Below are positions 34,340 through 46,300 of a stretch of DNA of 64,000 nt, one piece after another; positions within the stretch are counted from its first letter, which is position 1; each line of letters begins with the position of its first letter. Source of the stretch: Flavobacterium endoglycinae (GTDB lineage Bacteria > Bacteroidota > Bacteroidia > Flavobacteriales > Flavobacteriaceae); the NCBI RefSeq assembly GCF_017352115.1, contig NZ_CP071448.1:124001-188000 (forward strand). The letters run 5' to 3'. A model generated the notes under the pieces. The model worked only from the letters and a program-made list of their open reading frames with translations, was not told where the DNA came from and ran no database searches. The translations under genes were made by a program, and so were the position numbers.

Positions 34340-36135
34340 GTACTTCTAACAACATATCAAGTGGTGGAATCGCTACATTCACAGTTAAAGTAAATGGTGC
34401 AACTGTACCAGACGAATTAAGCGTGTATGCTATTCACGTTGAAAAAAGAGTAAACCGAATTTCAAGTGCCAAAATTACAATTCTAGACGGTGATCCTACT
34501 GTTCAGGATTTTACAGCAAGTTCCTCAGACACTTTTGTTCCAGGCGGCACTATCAGTATTGAAGCCGGTTATGACAATACAAATACGGTCATTTTTAAAG
34601 GAATCATCATGAGCCAAACAGTTCGTGTTGACTCTCTAATAGGATCTGCTCTGGAAGTAGAATGCCGTGATGAAGCCGTAAAAATGATTGTAGGACGAAA
34701 AAGTCTTACCTATTCCAAACAAAAAGACAGTGATATTATAAGCTCAATTATAGGAACTTATTCAGGATTAACACCAAGCGTTGCGTCTACCTCAACACAA
34801 TGGCCGGAACAAGTACAATATTATGTAACGGACTGGGATTATATTTTATCGCTTGCTGAAGCCAATGGATTAATCGTAACTACTATAAACGGAACCGTTT
34901 CCGTTCAAGCTCCAGATAATACGACTACCTCAGTGGTGACAGTGACTTATGGAGATAATTTATATGAATTCAATGCCAAGTTAAATGCCGTTACACAATT
35001 AGGAAGTGCAACTGCCAACAGCTGGGATTTTAAAACTCAGGCTGTTGTAAATGGTCAAGCCTCAGCTAATGTAAGCGGAGCAGGAAATTTGAGTACCAAA
35101 AAATTATCTGGTGTTGTAGGACTTTCGACCTTCCAACTCCAAACCACTGCACCTTTAGAAACTGCTGATTTAACCAATTGGTCAAAAGCGCAGATTATTA
35201 AAAGCGAATATTCTAAAATAACAGGCGAAGCCAAATTTATAGGAACCAGTTTAGTTGATCCCGGAAAGTACATGACTTTTGCAGGTCTTGGAAGCCGTTT
35301 CAATGGTGATTACCTTATTGGTGGCGTTGTTCACGATCTATCTCAAGGAAATTGGGTTACAGAAGTTCAATTAGGACTTTCCCCGCTTTGGTTTACCGAA
35401 GAACCAGATGTTATGGCACCTCCCGCTTCAGGACTTATTCCCGGAGTAAGAGGGTTATTTAACGGTACGGTAAAACAAATGTCTGAAGATCCAGACAGTC
35501 AATTTAGAATTCTAGTTAATATTCCGTTGTTTGATCCTAACGGACAAGGAATCTGGGCAAGACTTTCTAACTTTTATTCAACCAACGGTGCCGGCGCTTT
35601 TTTCCTTCCAGAAGTGGGAGACGAAGTTATTCTTGGATTTCTTAACGAAGACCCTCGTTATCCGGTAATTTTAGGAAGTATGTACAGCAGCAGCGGCATA
35701 AAACCTTTTACAGGATTAACACCGAATAACAAAAACTCCACCAAAGCCATTGTATCAAAATCTGGAATTTCAGTTGAATTTGATGATGAAAACAAAGTTT
35801 GGACAGTAGCTACTCCAAGTAAAAACACCATTATTATAAGCGATAAAGACAAAAAAATCACCATTCAAGATCAAAACAGTAACAGTATTGTAATGTCGGA
35901 GAGCGGAATAGATATTTCCAGTCAGAAAAACATCAATATTTCGGCACAGCAAAATGTAAATATTAAAGGAACACAAGGAATTACTATTCAGTCCAGCGGC
36001 GGTGATGTTGCTACAAAAGGACTAAACATTAAAGAAAATGCCGATATGCAGTACTCTGCTCAAGGCGCACAAATGGCTCAGGTACAAGGCGGTATGCAGT
36101 TAACGCTTAAAGGAGCCATGGTAATGATTAATTAA
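34336..36135 (+). CDS. eCIS spike, VgrG/Pvc8/Afp8-like
   Basis: The 599-residue protein combines gp27-like domains (about 1-360; SVYAIHVEKRVNRISSAKITILDGD), an OB-fold of the Phage_base_V type (about 375-460; GLFNGTVKQMSEDPDSQFRILVNIPLF...GDEVILGFLNEDPRYPVILGSMY) and a repetitive beta-helical needle (about 480-590; IDISSQKNINISAQQNVNIKGTQGITIQSSGG). There is no extra C-terminal effector domain. It forms the trimeric spike carrying the PAAR tip encoded next. Confidence 0.94.
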   Translation: MSTSNNISSGGIATFTVKVNGATVPDELSVYAIHVEKRVNRISSAKITILDGDPTVQDFTASSSDTFVPGGTISIEAGYDNTNTVIFKGIIMSQTVRVDSLIGSALEVECRDEAVKMIVGRKSLTYSKQKDSDIISSIIGTYSGLTPSVASTSTQWPEQVQYYVTDWDYILSLAEANGLIVTTINGTVSVQAPDNTTTSVVTVTYGDNLYEFNAKLNAVTQLGSATANSWDFKTQAVVNGQASANVSGAGNLSTKKLSGVVGLSTFQLQTTAPLETADLTNWSKAQIIKSEYSKITGEAKFIGTSLVDPGKYMTFAGLGSRFNGDYLIGGVVHDLSQGNWVTEVQLGLSPLWFTEEPDVMAPPASGLIPGVRGLFNGTVKQMSEDPDSQFRILVNIPLFDPNGQGIWARLSNFYSTNGAGAFFLPEVGDEVILGFLNEDPRYPVILGSMYSSSGIKPFTGLTPNNKNSTKAIVSKSGISVEFDDENKVWTVATPSKNTIIISDKDKKITIQDQNSNSIVMSESGIDISSQKNINISAQQNVNIKGTQGITIQSSGGDVATKGLNIKENADMQYSAQGAQMAQVQGGMQLTLKGAMVMIN

Positions 36136-36153
36136 TTTTTAAAAATAAAAGAT

Positions 36154-36453
36154 ATGCCACCAGCAGCAAGACTTACAGATTTTCACGAATGTCCAATGAT
36201 AACTCCAGGTCTTCCGCCAATCCCTCATGTAGGCGGACCAGTCGTAGGCCCAGGAATGCCAACCGTTTTAATAGCAGGATTACCTGCAGCTAGAGTTGGT
36301 GATATGCTTGTTTGTGTTGGACCACCAGATTCGATTATACAAGGATCATCAACAGTAATGATTGGCGGTATGCCCGCCGCAAGAATGGGAGATAAAACCG
36401 CTCACGGAGGAACTATTATTCTGGGAGCATTTACCGTAATGATAGGTGGATAG
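36154..36453 (+). CDS. eCIS spike tip, PAAR protein
   Basis: The 99-residue protein starts MPPAARLTDFHECPM and contains repeated PAAR turns (GLPAARVGDMLVC, GGMPAARMGDKTAHGG) with His and Cys residues positioned for metal binding. It caps the VgrG-like needle. It overlaps the gp25-like frame by 8 bases if that starts at the GTG at 36446. Confidence 0.93.
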   Translation: MPPAARLTDFHECPMITPGLPPIPHVGGPVVGPGMPTVLIAGLPAARVGDMLVCVGPPDSIIQGSSTVMIGGMPAARMGDKTAHGGTIILGAFTVMIGG

Positions 36454-36880
36454 CATCAGTAAAAAAGAGAGTTTGTTTTTAGGTTCGGGATGGTCGTTTC
36501 CCGTATCATTTTCTGCGGGTAATTATCAGCTTAATTTATCTGCAAATGAAGCCAATATAAACGAATCTATCAACATTATTCTCAATACCCGCAAGGGTGA
36601 ACGCACTTTAGAATCAGATTTTGGATCTGGTTTGCAGCAGTTTATGTTCAGAAAAATTGATAATGCCCTAAAAGGAGAAATTATTGAAACGATAAAATAT
36701 GCCCTGCTTCGTTACGAGCCCAGAATACTGGTTCAGGATGTACAAATTGCTTCAACAGATGTCTTAAACGGACTCATCGAAGTGCTGATTATTTACATCT
36801 ATTCACAAACTAATACAAGACACAACTATGTATTTCCTTTCCATTTAAAAGAAGGAACTAACCTAGCCCGAAAAAAATGA
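36446..36880 (+). CDS. eCIS baseplate wedge, gp25-like (Pvc9/Afp9)
   Basis: The 144-residue protein shows the gp25 pattern: INIILNTRKGERTLESDFGSGLQQFMFRKID (including the GER and FGS residues) and ETIKYALLRYEPRI. gp25 proteins join the baseplate to the sheath. The start is a GTG overlapping PAAR; a TTG near 36473 is an alternative. It overlaps the next gene by 4 bases. Confidence 0.92.
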   Translation: MDSISKKESLFLGSGWSFPVSFSAGNYQLNLSANEANINESINIILNTRKGERTLESDFGSGLQQFMFRKIDNALKGEIIETIKYALLRYEPRILVQDVQIASTDVLNGLIEVLIIYIYSQTNTRHNYVFPFHLKEGTNLARKK

Positions 36881-39800
36881 TTGCAATTGATCAAAATAGT
36901 GCTTTAAATTCCATTAACGAGTCACTCGTTCCAGCTCCGCATTTAATAGACGGAAGGAAAGAGCATGACTGGCTGCATTTTCTTGCGGAATTTAGCAGAC
37001 TGATCAATTTTTACAATGACCAAAATGCAATCGAAGGCAGCTGGAATCCGTTTTTATTGAAAGATCCCGTTTTTTTAGTGGTTTCTATTTCCAAAACCAA
37101 TTATAAAAAACTGCATTCGCAATACAAAACAAACTGCAACGAAGTACAGAAACTAAATCAAACAAAGGCTGCAGCCAATCAGACTTCAACTGCTTTAAAC
37201 AAACTATTTGACCATCTTACTGAAACCTACAAAATAATAGAAAGATGGACGTATTATATGCAGATGACAGATGAGATGTACAATCTCAAAAAATATATGC
37301 TGCATGAAGTACAAAATATGCTGAGTGCCGATTTCTGGGCCGTTCAGTCTTTCCGTCAGTATTTGTACACGCAATCATTAAACGCTGGATTTGCTGGATT
37401 ACCAAGCAATACGTATGTCGATATTAATGATGATTTATGGAATAGCAACAAAGGCAAAAGACCTTTCTGGGAAGTCTTTGGTTTTGATACCGAACAAGTT
37501 TTTCTAGAAACAGGAAATAAAAATGCTGCTTCCTTAAATGCATTAACCATAACGGGAGATCGATTATACAATTTTCTGGAAACAACCATTTTTCATGCCT
37601 TAACAGAATTTAAAAACCTAAGCAACAGAAAAAGCCGTTATCCAGACACCACCCTTTTGCGTTCTTTTATCGATCTTTTAAAAGTACAGCAGGAACAGTT
37701 AAACGGTATTTCTCAAAAACACTTGGATTTTTATTATTCTGATATTTTAAAACAAACCAATTTACCTGCTTCTGCCGATACAGCTTTTTTAAGTGCTACG
37801 CTTTCACAGTCAGATTCGGTTTATGTTTTGCCAGCCGGAACATTGTTTAATGGAGGCGTTGATGCACAAAAAAATCCGATATTATTTGCCGCTCAAAAAA
37901 ACAGCGTTTTAAATCCAGCGATTGTTACGAGCGCCTATACGCTCAATTATCAAAATCTGCTGAATGGAGCGTATAATTTACAACCCATTGCGAAACCGAC
38001 AGCAATTCAAAAAGATGAAGATGGCAACGTAATCAGCTGGTCTACATTTGGAGAAAACAATCCTGCCATTCAAGCTTTACCTTTAGGAATTGCTTTTGCA
38101 TCGCCTATGCTTTTACTGCGTGAAGGAGATCGAACAATAACACTTGACCTTAGTTTTGATGCACCTATTAGTTTAAGTCTTTTGCAAAATGCCCAATATT
38201 TTCTAAGCACACAAAAAGAATGGCTCCCAATAGTACTGACTCCTTCCAATTTTGTAGTCAGCGGAGGAAATACAGTAACTATCACTATTAAAATTGATCC
38301 TTCGACAATTGCAATTGAACCATTTTTGGTAAATCCTGACGGTTTAACAACCAGCTGGCCAATGCTGAAAATTCTATTTAAAAATATTGATAATCCAAAA
38401 GTTTCACCTAAAGTAACAGCCATAACCATTTCTGTAAAAGTAACCGATGTTACTACTTTACAGCTTTACAATGATTTTGGTGAATTGAATACCAAAAATC
38501 CCTTTCCTCCTTTTGGGCCAATTGCTTTAGAGAATTCGAATTTTATTATTGGCAGCAGCGAGATATTTAGCAAACCGTTGAATAATTTCAGCATTCATAT
38601 TTACTGGGATAAACTGCCAACTGATTTTTCAACTTATTATGATTCCTACAACAGATATTTGTCAAAATTAGTTCCGCAGCCCATACCGCCAAAAGGGCCG
38701 CCAACAACAAAACCTATTACCGAACCAAATCCTACGGCTTCTAGAATCCCTTTAATCAGGCTTTTTTCAAAAAAGACAGCATCCGAAAATGTGAATTTGT
38801 ATTTTGCGAATTATTCTTTTACGGTTGATTTTGATTTGCTTGAAAATAAATCATGGAACGAAATTGAATTGTACAAATACGATTATACAGGTCCAAATTG
38901 TGTATTTGTACCCACTACTCCTGCCGTAAATCCTGTTTATTTGTTTGATGTTGATCAGGAAAAGAATGCTGAAGCTTCTACAACAGATTCCAGCAGCCAT
39001 TATATTTATATTGCCCCTCAGGGAAATACAAATACGGTATTAAAAGGAGATCCAAATATTCAGAACGAGCCTTTAAAATTTACAGATGGAAGTTCATCAG
39101 GTTTTATCAAAATGCTTTTGTCAGGACCAGAATATGGCTTTGGTTCAGAAATATATCCGAACGTTGTAGCGAGTATTGCGCTGCAAAACGGAAGTCTTAT
39201 TGCTACTGCCAAAAAAGATGACACTCTGGATTTTATACCATCGGCAAATCCGCCCTTTTCGCCTAAAATCAAAACAATAAAAGCCGACTATTCGGCCAGT
39301 AAAACCTACAAATTTGATAATTCAGCCGAAGATTATCCACTCGAATATTTCTTATACTCGCCATTCAGCAGTTATAAAATATATGACAGTGATGCACAAG
39401 CGACTGTTTCTATCAATACAGCCATTACAGGTACTTCAAACGATACATCGGGAGGCGTGCCTCTTTATCCTTCATTTGAATATTCAGGAGCTTTATTTAT
39501 CGAAATGGAACAGTTAATCTGTAACAGCACCTTAAATCTCTATCTCGAATTATCCCGAAATTCAATTACGGTAACCCCAGAAAACAGTATTCAGTATTTC
39601 TATTTAAACGATTATGGCTGGAAAGAACTAAAAGTACTTTCCGATGGTACCAATCAATTTAGATGTTCTGGTATTATTGAACTTTCTATTCCTGCGGACT
39701 GCAACAATACGGGAGTTTTTATGCCAGGAAAAAACAATTGGATTTCTATTGTCGTTTCCGGCAGTCCAGACGCGTATTCACAAACCGTTTTTGTACAAAC

Positions 39801-40596
39801 CAACGGATTCAGTGTACAGCGTACAGGAACCTCTTTTCTTCTGGATACCACAATTCCGCAAGTTGGCAGCAGTGTTATCAGCAAACCGCAGACAGCAATT
39901 CCTAAACTAGCCGTAATCTCACAGCCATTTCCTTCTTTTGGAGGAAAAGCTGCAGAAAACGACACGCAGAGAAACCAGCGCATCAGCAGTAGTATAAAAA
40001 CCAAAAACAGAGCCGCCAACCCTGCCGATTTTTATACGCTTATCACAGAAAATTTCAGCGACATCTATTACACCAAAGTGGTGAATCATAACAAGTCCAA
40101 TACTTGCAAGGTGTATTTAGCCAAAAAAATGTCGGTTGCTACAGACAGTAATGCTTTTATTCCGCTGGTAAACAATTGTCTGGAAGATCAGGTTGAAGCT
40201 TTTTTAAAAGAAAATGCCTCACCTTTTTTAAATCTTAACGTTTCCAATTTCAATCTGGAATATGTGATTGTTTCGGTTCAAATTGAAGTTCTAAACGGTT
40301 ATCAACCCACTTTGGTACAAAAAAATGTCAATCAGGCTTTGAAAATATACTTGTCACCGTGGATTGAAAGCAGCCAGCGTCAGGTAAAAATTGGTCATGA
40401 ACTTATTAACGCCAAAGTCAGTTCTTTTATTCAGAGTATTGAAGGCGTGGGAATAGTCAACAACCTTTCGTTTTCAAGTTATTTAAATAACAGCAAAGCC
40501 GATAAATGCATTATTAACAGAACATCGCTTAAAGCAGAAGGATCAGGAACCTTATTGGTTTCGGCTCCACAGCATCATATTACTTTTTCAAACTAA
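36877..40596 (+). CDS. eCIS large baseplate protein (Pvc11/Afp11, J-like)
   Basis: This 1239-residue protein has an N-terminal helical part with coiled coil (about 80-140) and a long middle of beta-domains. The C-terminal region (about 1030-1220) resembles baseplate J/gp6-like wedges: FPSFGGKAAENDTQRNQRISSSIKTKNRAANPADFYTLITENFSDIYYTKVVNH and VIVSVQIEVLNGYQPTLVQKNVNQALKIYL. It should form the main wedge with the next protein. Its size is larger than typical Afp11. Confidence 0.85.
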   Translation: MIAIDQNSALNSINESLVPAPHLIDGRKEHDWLHFLAEFSRLINFYNDQNAIEGSWNPFLLKDPVFLVVSISKTNYKKLHSQYKTNCNEVQKLNQTKAAANQTSTALNKLFDHLTETYKIIERWTYYMQMTDEMYNLKKYMLHEVQNMLSADFWAVQSFRQYLYTQSLNAGFAGLPSNTYVDINDDLWNSNKGKRPFWEVFGFDTEQVFLETGNKNAASLNALTITGDRLYNFLETTIFHALTEFKNLSNRKSRYPDTTLLRSFIDLLKVQQEQLNGISQKHLDFYYSDILKQTNLPASADTAFLSATLSQSDSVYVLPAGTLFNGGVDAQKNPILFAAQKNSVLNPAIVTSAYTLNYQNLLNGAYNLQPIAKPTAIQKDEDGNVISWSTFGENNPAIQALPLGIAFASPMLLLREGDRTITLDLSFDAPISLSLLQNAQYFLSTQKEWLPIVLTPSNFVVSGGNTVTITIKIDPSTIAIEPFLVNPDGLTTSWPMLKILFKNIDNPKVSPKVTAITISVKVTDVTTLQLYNDFGELNTKNPFPPFGPIALENSNFIIGSSEIFSKPLNNFSIHIYWDKLPTDFSTYYDSYNRYLSKLVPQPIPPKGPPTTKPITEPNPTASRIPLIRLFSKKTASENVNLYFANYSFTVDFDLLENKSWNEIELYKYDYTGPNCVFVPTTPAVNPVYLFDVDQEKNAEASTTDSSSHYIYIAPQGNTNTVLKGDPNIQNEPLKFTDGSSSGFIKMLLSGPEYGFGSEIYPNVVASIALQNGSLIATAKKDDTLDFIPSANPPFSPKIKTIKADYSASKTYKFDNSAEDYPLEYFLYSPFSSYKIYDSDAQATVSINTAITGTSNDTSGGVPLYPSFEYSGALFIEMEQLICNSTLNLYLELSRNSITVTPENSIQYFYLNDYGWKELKVLSDGTNQFRCSGIIELSIPADCNNTGVFMPGKNNWISIVVSGSPDAYSQTVFVQTNGFSVQRTGTSFLLDTTIPQVGSSVISKPQTAIPKLAVISQPFPSFGGKAAENDTQRNQRISSSIKTKNRAANPADFYTLITENFSDIYYTKVVNHNKSNTCKVYLAKKMSVATDSNAFIPLVNNCLEDQVEAFLKENASPFLNLNVSNFNLEYVIVSVQIEVLNGYQPTLVQKNVNQALKIYLSPWIESSQRQVKIGHELINAKVSSFIQSIEGVGIVNNLSFSSYLNNSKADKCIINRTSLKAEGSGTLLVSAPQHHITFSN

Positions 40597-40599
40597 AAA

Positions 40600-43332
40600 A
40601 TGGATACAGTCAACTACATAGTAAAAGATCAGCTTCCGCTCCATCAGGATTTTACCGCCCTGAAAGAGAAAGCGCTTGGCTATATCCAAAGTCATATTGG
40701 GTACGAATGGACGAATTTTAATCCGTCAGATCCCGGAATTACTATTTTAGACCAAATCTGTTATGCCCTTACAGAATTAGGTTATTGTACCGATTTCAGC
40801 ATACCAGATATCCTGACTAATTCCAACGGAAAAATTGAAATCGAAGACCAGTTTTATCTGCCGGCAGAGATTTTAACGACCGCTCCGTACACCATAAACG
40901 ATTATAAAAAATACCTTATCGATGCTGTACCAAACATTGATAATGTGCTTATTACGACTTTCAACAGCAACAATTATCCGTTTAACAAAGTCTATCAATT
41001 TTATCTTTATATAAGTCCGCAAATCAGCAATGATTCTGATCGTGACAATGTTTGCAATGAAGCCTATTATTATTTGAACCAAAGCCGAAATTTAGGCGAA
41101 TTATTCAATAAACCTATCGCGCTACAGCCTATAAACTGCTTGATAAGCTGTTTAATCGAAATTCAGAAAAACATTAATCAATATGATCTTTTACTGGAAT
41201 TACAGGATAAAATTCGTTCGTTTATTTTCGCCAAAGTAGTACAAACAGGTTACGAAAGTGCTTTAATTTCTGAATACACAACTGCCGAAATATATGACGG
41301 CCCAAACTTAAAAAACGGCTGGATTCCTGACAATGAACTGACTTTAAAAACAGATTCTGTACAAGTAATCGATTTGATTCCGATAATTGAATCCATCAGC
41401 GGCGTGGTTTCGGTTTCGGGATTACAACTGCTTCAGGATGGAAAAGCGGTTTCTGTTTTACAATCACAAATCAATCAGATTATTGCTATTGATGTTTTAA
41501 ACTCTTATCAAACCAATAATCTTGTTTTAAGCTGCAACGGTAAAAATCTGCCTTGCGATATTACTGTAAATGCTTTAAATATTGTTGAAGATACCTACGA
41601 GAAAACCACCGCGATTCTCAATAAAAAAGAAACCAAAAAACTGCCTAAAAGCAGTTTTAGAGATATTAACACCTACTACTCTATTCAGCATACTTTTCCT
41701 GAGCAGTATGGCGTAGGCGCAGATACTATAGAAGATCATTCGCAACCCGTAAAAATTGCACAATCACGCCAATTAAAAGGTTATTTAACCTTGTTTGATC
41801 AAGTTTTAGCGAATCAGTTTTCGCAGCTGGCAAATATTTCGAAACTATTTTCTTTTAAAAATTCGGTTTGTGGCGCACCTTCAGACGAAGAAACTTTTTA
41901 TGCTGTAAAAGATAAATATCAGCAGAAACATCTTGAATATCCAGTTCCGTACAAAATGTTTTCGCCGAGTTATTTTTATCAGTCCTTGTACAATGTTCCG
42001 CATATCAAACCTTTATTAAAAGACAATAAAACGTTTAGTTATTCGACAGGAAATGAGTCTGAAACCGAACTAAAAGAGAAAAGCTGGTTCGAATACCAGC
42101 AAGATCCGTACAATCCGTACATCTTTGGTTTAATGAAGATTATGGAGGAAGAAGATACCAATTTGGAACGAAGAAACAAACTGCTCAACCATCTTTTAGC
42201 CCGACATGGCGAATCACCTAAAGTAATCGATTCGATTATTGACGATACAATTTATACCGGCGATAAAAGAAAAGACCAGATTATTGTAAAAAGTCTGTAT
42301 CTGCAAAACTTAGGATTATTGTCCTACAACCGTCAAAAAGCTTATAATTTCCTAACAGCACAGACAACGGAAAGAAAACCTGATGAAACTTTCTTTCAGA
42401 TGAAAGAAAAGCATTTTCAATACATAAATGAACACACCACTGATTTTATTTTTAAATCAGAAGAACTCAACAAAAAAGAAAAAATACACCAAAACGATTT
42501 CAACAATTTTTCAGGAATTGAATTGAAACTAAACTTGTTGTTTGGATTGAAAAACATTTATTCCAATTTTATAAATGCCCAATTCGAAAGTCTGAAAAGC
42601 AATCCAGAAAGTACCGATTCTAATGTGTATATGACGGTTCAGAAAACGTTGTGGTTTATCGAGAAAAGAAAAGGAAGTATTTTTCTGGAAACAGCACTTC
42701 TTTTAAAATCACTGTTTTTTAATCTTCAAATTATAAAAGAAAATCAAGAAAACACTGTTTTATATCAGTCTCAAAACCTTGATTTTCAAACCATTTCTCA
42801 GTTAAATAGTATTTTAAATACTTCTAGTGAAACGGTATTAGATCAAGAATTACAAAATGGTTATTTGTCCTTTTCGGGAACTCAATTTGCGTTTACATCA
42901 GAAACTGAATCCATTATAGAAAACCAAAAAGAATTCATAAAATCTAAAGTTTCTAATTATGCTTTCAGAATAAGTATTGCCTCTGGCGACGGAAGTGTTT
43001 CGATGAATTCGAAAGTATTTAAAAAAGACCTGTTGATTTTGTTTCCCGATTTTGTGCCGGCTTTTCAAACCAAGGAATTCAAACAACGATTGAAACAATT
43101 TTTAAAAATCAGTCTGCCTGTCAATGTAAGCTTCAAATGTGTCTTCATAAACAGTCAGGATTTTGGCGCCTTTATTCTCAATTACATCAATTGGCACAAA
43201 AGCCTGCGATTTAAGGATTTGACCTCATTAAGTCAGGCAGAAGCTGCGGTGCATTTAAAACCTGTTCAGCCTGCCCTGAATGTTATTAGTAGTTTAAACC
43301 AAATTTTAGAGTCAAACCATGGAAGAAATTAA
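40600..43332 (+). CDS. eCIS baseplate protein (Pvc12/Afp12-like)
   Basis: At 910 residues, its first 80 residues have the diagnostic HIGYEWTNFNPSDPGITILDQICYALTELGYCTDF segment of Pvc12-type wedges. The middle includes FRDINTYYSIQHTFPEQYGVGADTIE and LKGYLTLFDQVLANQF. It follows the J-like gene by 3 bases and overlaps the tape-measure gene by 14. It probably dimerises with the preceding protein in each wedge. Confidence 0.86.
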   Translation: MDTVNYIVKDQLPLHQDFTALKEKALGYIQSHIGYEWTNFNPSDPGITILDQICYALTELGYCTDFSIPDILTNSNGKIEIEDQFYLPAEILTTAPYTINDYKKYLIDAVPNIDNVLITTFNSNNYPFNKVYQFYLYISPQISNDSDRDNVCNEAYYYLNQSRNLGELFNKPIALQPINCLISCLIEIQKNINQYDLLLELQDKIRSFIFAKVVQTGYESALISEYTTAEIYDGPNLKNGWIPDNELTLKTDSVQVIDLIPIIESISGVVSVSGLQLLQDGKAVSVLQSQINQIIAIDVLNSYQTNNLVLSCNGKNLPCDITVNALNIVEDTYEKTTAILNKKETKKLPKSSFRDINTYYSIQHTFPEQYGVGADTIEDHSQPVKIAQSRQLKGYLTLFDQVLANQFSQLANISKLFSFKNSVCGAPSDEETFYAVKDKYQQKHLEYPVPYKMFSPSYFYQSLYNVPHIKPLLKDNKTFSYSTGNESETELKEKSWFEYQQDPYNPYIFGLMKIMEEEDTNLERRNKLLNHLLARHGESPKVIDSIIDDTIYTGDKRKDQIIVKSLYLQNLGLLSYNRQKAYNFLTAQTTERKPDETFFQMKEKHFQYINEHTTDFIFKSEELNKKEKIHQNDFNNFSGIELKLNLLFGLKNIYSNFINAQFESLKSNPESTDSNVYMTVQKTLWFIEKRKGSIFLETALLLKSLFFNLQIIKENQENTVLYQSQNLDFQTISQLNSILNTSSETVLDQELQNGYLSFSGTQFAFTSETESIIENQKEFIKSKVSNYAFRISIASGDGSVSMNSKVFKKDLLILFPDFVPAFQTKEFKQRLKQFLKISLPVNVSFKCVFINSQDFGAFILNYINWHKSLRFKDLTSLSQAEAAVHLKPVQPALNVISSLNQILESNHGRN

Positions 43333-46300
43333 CCGCCATATTGTATCGAGTCTAAAGTGGAACACTACTTTTGACCAAAGAGAAGAAGGATTTAAACTTC
43401 AGGAGCGATTGAGCCACTGGAGTAAAATTTCCCTTCCGGGAGAAGCTGCATCTGTATTTAACGAATTATGTCCGCCTGAACAAAGCTGGCGTATAGAATC
43501 GTTAGAAATCGATTTGGGAATCTGTGATTACAGTGATCTCGAATTTGACTTGAGTACCAAAATACGCACGCTTTTAAAAGAAAAAATCGAAGAACTGATT
43601 ATTTATCAGAACCATCAGAAACAGAATTTAATATCGGTTTACAACAAAGAAAAATCAATTCTGGAAAACCTGACTGTTTTTCTAATTGAGGGATTTTTAC
43701 CGTGGAGTTACCAAAACAAAGAAGGTTCTGTAAACCAAATTATGGCAGAACTGCTTCAGAACAATCTGGCTGAAATTATTGCCATTATCAAAAAAGAAGG
43801 AATCAAACACGAACAAGTCCGCAAAAGAATTTCTTGGCAGTTTGATGAAAAAAACGTCAACAAAATAATTACGGCGCTTGAACCTAACAACAGCGATACG
43901 ATAATAGAATTTAGTTCGATTATTACAACGCTTCAGGTGAAGGAAACGATTATACAAACGAGTACGGCAAGTTTTAGAAAAAATCTGTATTTCTTTATTT
44001 TAAACTTCCTGCTTTTGGAACGCGGAACGCTTTTTAATAAAGTCGCTTTTATGAAAAGCAGTATTCTGCAAATGGCCAATCATTACAATATTGCCTATGC
44101 CGAACTGATTGTTTTGATTGAAAATACAGTGGTTAAAATATCCGACAATACCACGAGAAACAACGATTTTATATACACTTTAAAAATGCTGACTCAGGAA
44201 TATGAAGCACAAAAAATGCATCATGCTGTTCCGCAGGTTCAAACCAATTATTGGCATCTTTTAGAAAAACTTTTAATACATAAATCAGAGCGTAAATTGA
44301 GAAATCAGAAAAACGATCTCAACGAACTGATTGCGGTATTGAATTCTGAAAATCCGTCGAAATTCAAAACGTTGCTGAGCCGTGTATTGCAAAACGAAAC
44401 GGCTGTTTTTGCTCTAATTGAAGATTTAGATGAAAATGCCATTAAAATACTATTTTCAAAACTAGACAGTGATTCTTCATCTTTAAATCTAGATTCGGTA
44501 TTGTATTTAAATGCATTGAGTTCGGTATTAAAACTAAAAAACAATCCGAAATTCCTTTGGCAGACGTCGATTGCTTTTCTCATCAAAAATAAAAATGCAG
44601 CTCATACTACTTTTTTACTGCACTGTATTACAGAACTGAGCAAAGCAAATCATAAAGAACCAGTTCAATTATTGGGATCATTTACCAGCGCTGTTGTTCC
44701 GGTAACGGCAAAAAATAGTAATTCGGCTATACTTTACACGCGTTTAAACAGCATGTACTGCCATGAAATCGACAAAAAAAATTCGAATTATCCGGCGGTT
44801 CATTTTAAAAATCTGGTGGTAAAACTAGAAACCGAATTCCAAAAAAGTGCTTCAAAAAATACGGTTTTTAAAGACTTGCAGAAATCATTAATTAAGAATA
44901 TTTATCTGCATCCTAAAACGGCTTTTGAAGTGATGCTTTCGTATGAAAACAAAGAATTTATCAAAAAAATCATTCCGTTTCTTTTAAACCGAGAGCTTTT
45001 GCAATTGATTATCAAAACGGCCAATTACAAGAAAACCAAACTGATACAAACGGTTCAAATGGTATATGAAATATTAAATTCAAAAGAAAAATACGATCTG
45101 CCCGAAGAACTTTTAACAGATGATCTGCTGCTGTTTAGTATTCAAGAAATGTTATTGCATCCAGAACATAATTCGTCTGTGTTTCTTGAAACGGTTATTC
45201 TGCAATTATCCAGAAAAACAACTGCTGTCAAACACATTGATTATTTTAGGTTTATTACCAAACTGCTTCAATCCAAAAGAATCAAAGCGTTTGGAATTTC
45301 CATTAAAAGAAGCTTTTTAATCCAGCTGAAAAACAACAATTCGATAAACATTATCGAGCTGGCTTTATTAATACAAAATACATCGCAGCAAGCACAAACT
45401 TCGCTGGCAAATGTACTTACAACACATTTTCATGATCCTAAATTTTCTTTGGTACGAAAACAGGACAAAAAAGAAAGCGATGCCATAATCGAGTATTTTT
45501 TAAAGAACGGAAAATCGCTGAAAATCAATTGGATTAAGGAAAAAACAATCTGGATTGCAAAATCAAAATCAATTTCGAATGCACGTATTACGGTAGATTT
45601 AAGCGAGATTTTCTGGACTGTTATTTTAAATTATAATGCGTACAAAGGAAATCAGGTTCTATTTCAAAAATTGATTGAAAAAGCATTTACAACATATGTG
45701 AAAAACAAATTCGGCATTGATTCTCAAAACATCGAAATCAAAAAAACGAACGAAGAAACAACAGGTAATTATCTGAAAGAAAACGTATTGGATACTTTCA
45801 ATGAAGAAACTGCAAATGATGCATTTCTAGATGAAAATACGTTTGAAAATCCCGTAAAATCAATCTCATCAGAATCTTTATTCTTTGATCAAAAAGTTTC
45901 TGCTAAAGAAAAATACGATTGGTATGTTTCAATTATCTGTCAGAAAGAAATTCCGCTGTTATTTCATCTTTCGGAAAACATTGAAATCAGTGATTTACTA
46001 AATCAAATTATTGCCGCCGACACTAAAATATTCTTTCAGATTTTAAAAAAAGAATTTGTTTCTGAAGCACAAACAGACTGGCTGAGCCGAAATATTCATT
46101 TCAATGTTCTGTGCACTTCTGTAAGCAAATTGGATCAGAGCAAAGAATCGTATTTGCGTATTCTGGAAAAATTCTATCACACTTTGGGCCGCATTACTAT
46201 TAAAGGAATTCATGCCAAAGATTTACAAAGTCTGCTGTTGCGAAAAGTACTTAACGCTGCCGCAAATGACAATTGGAGATTAATCTCGATTGATAAAATC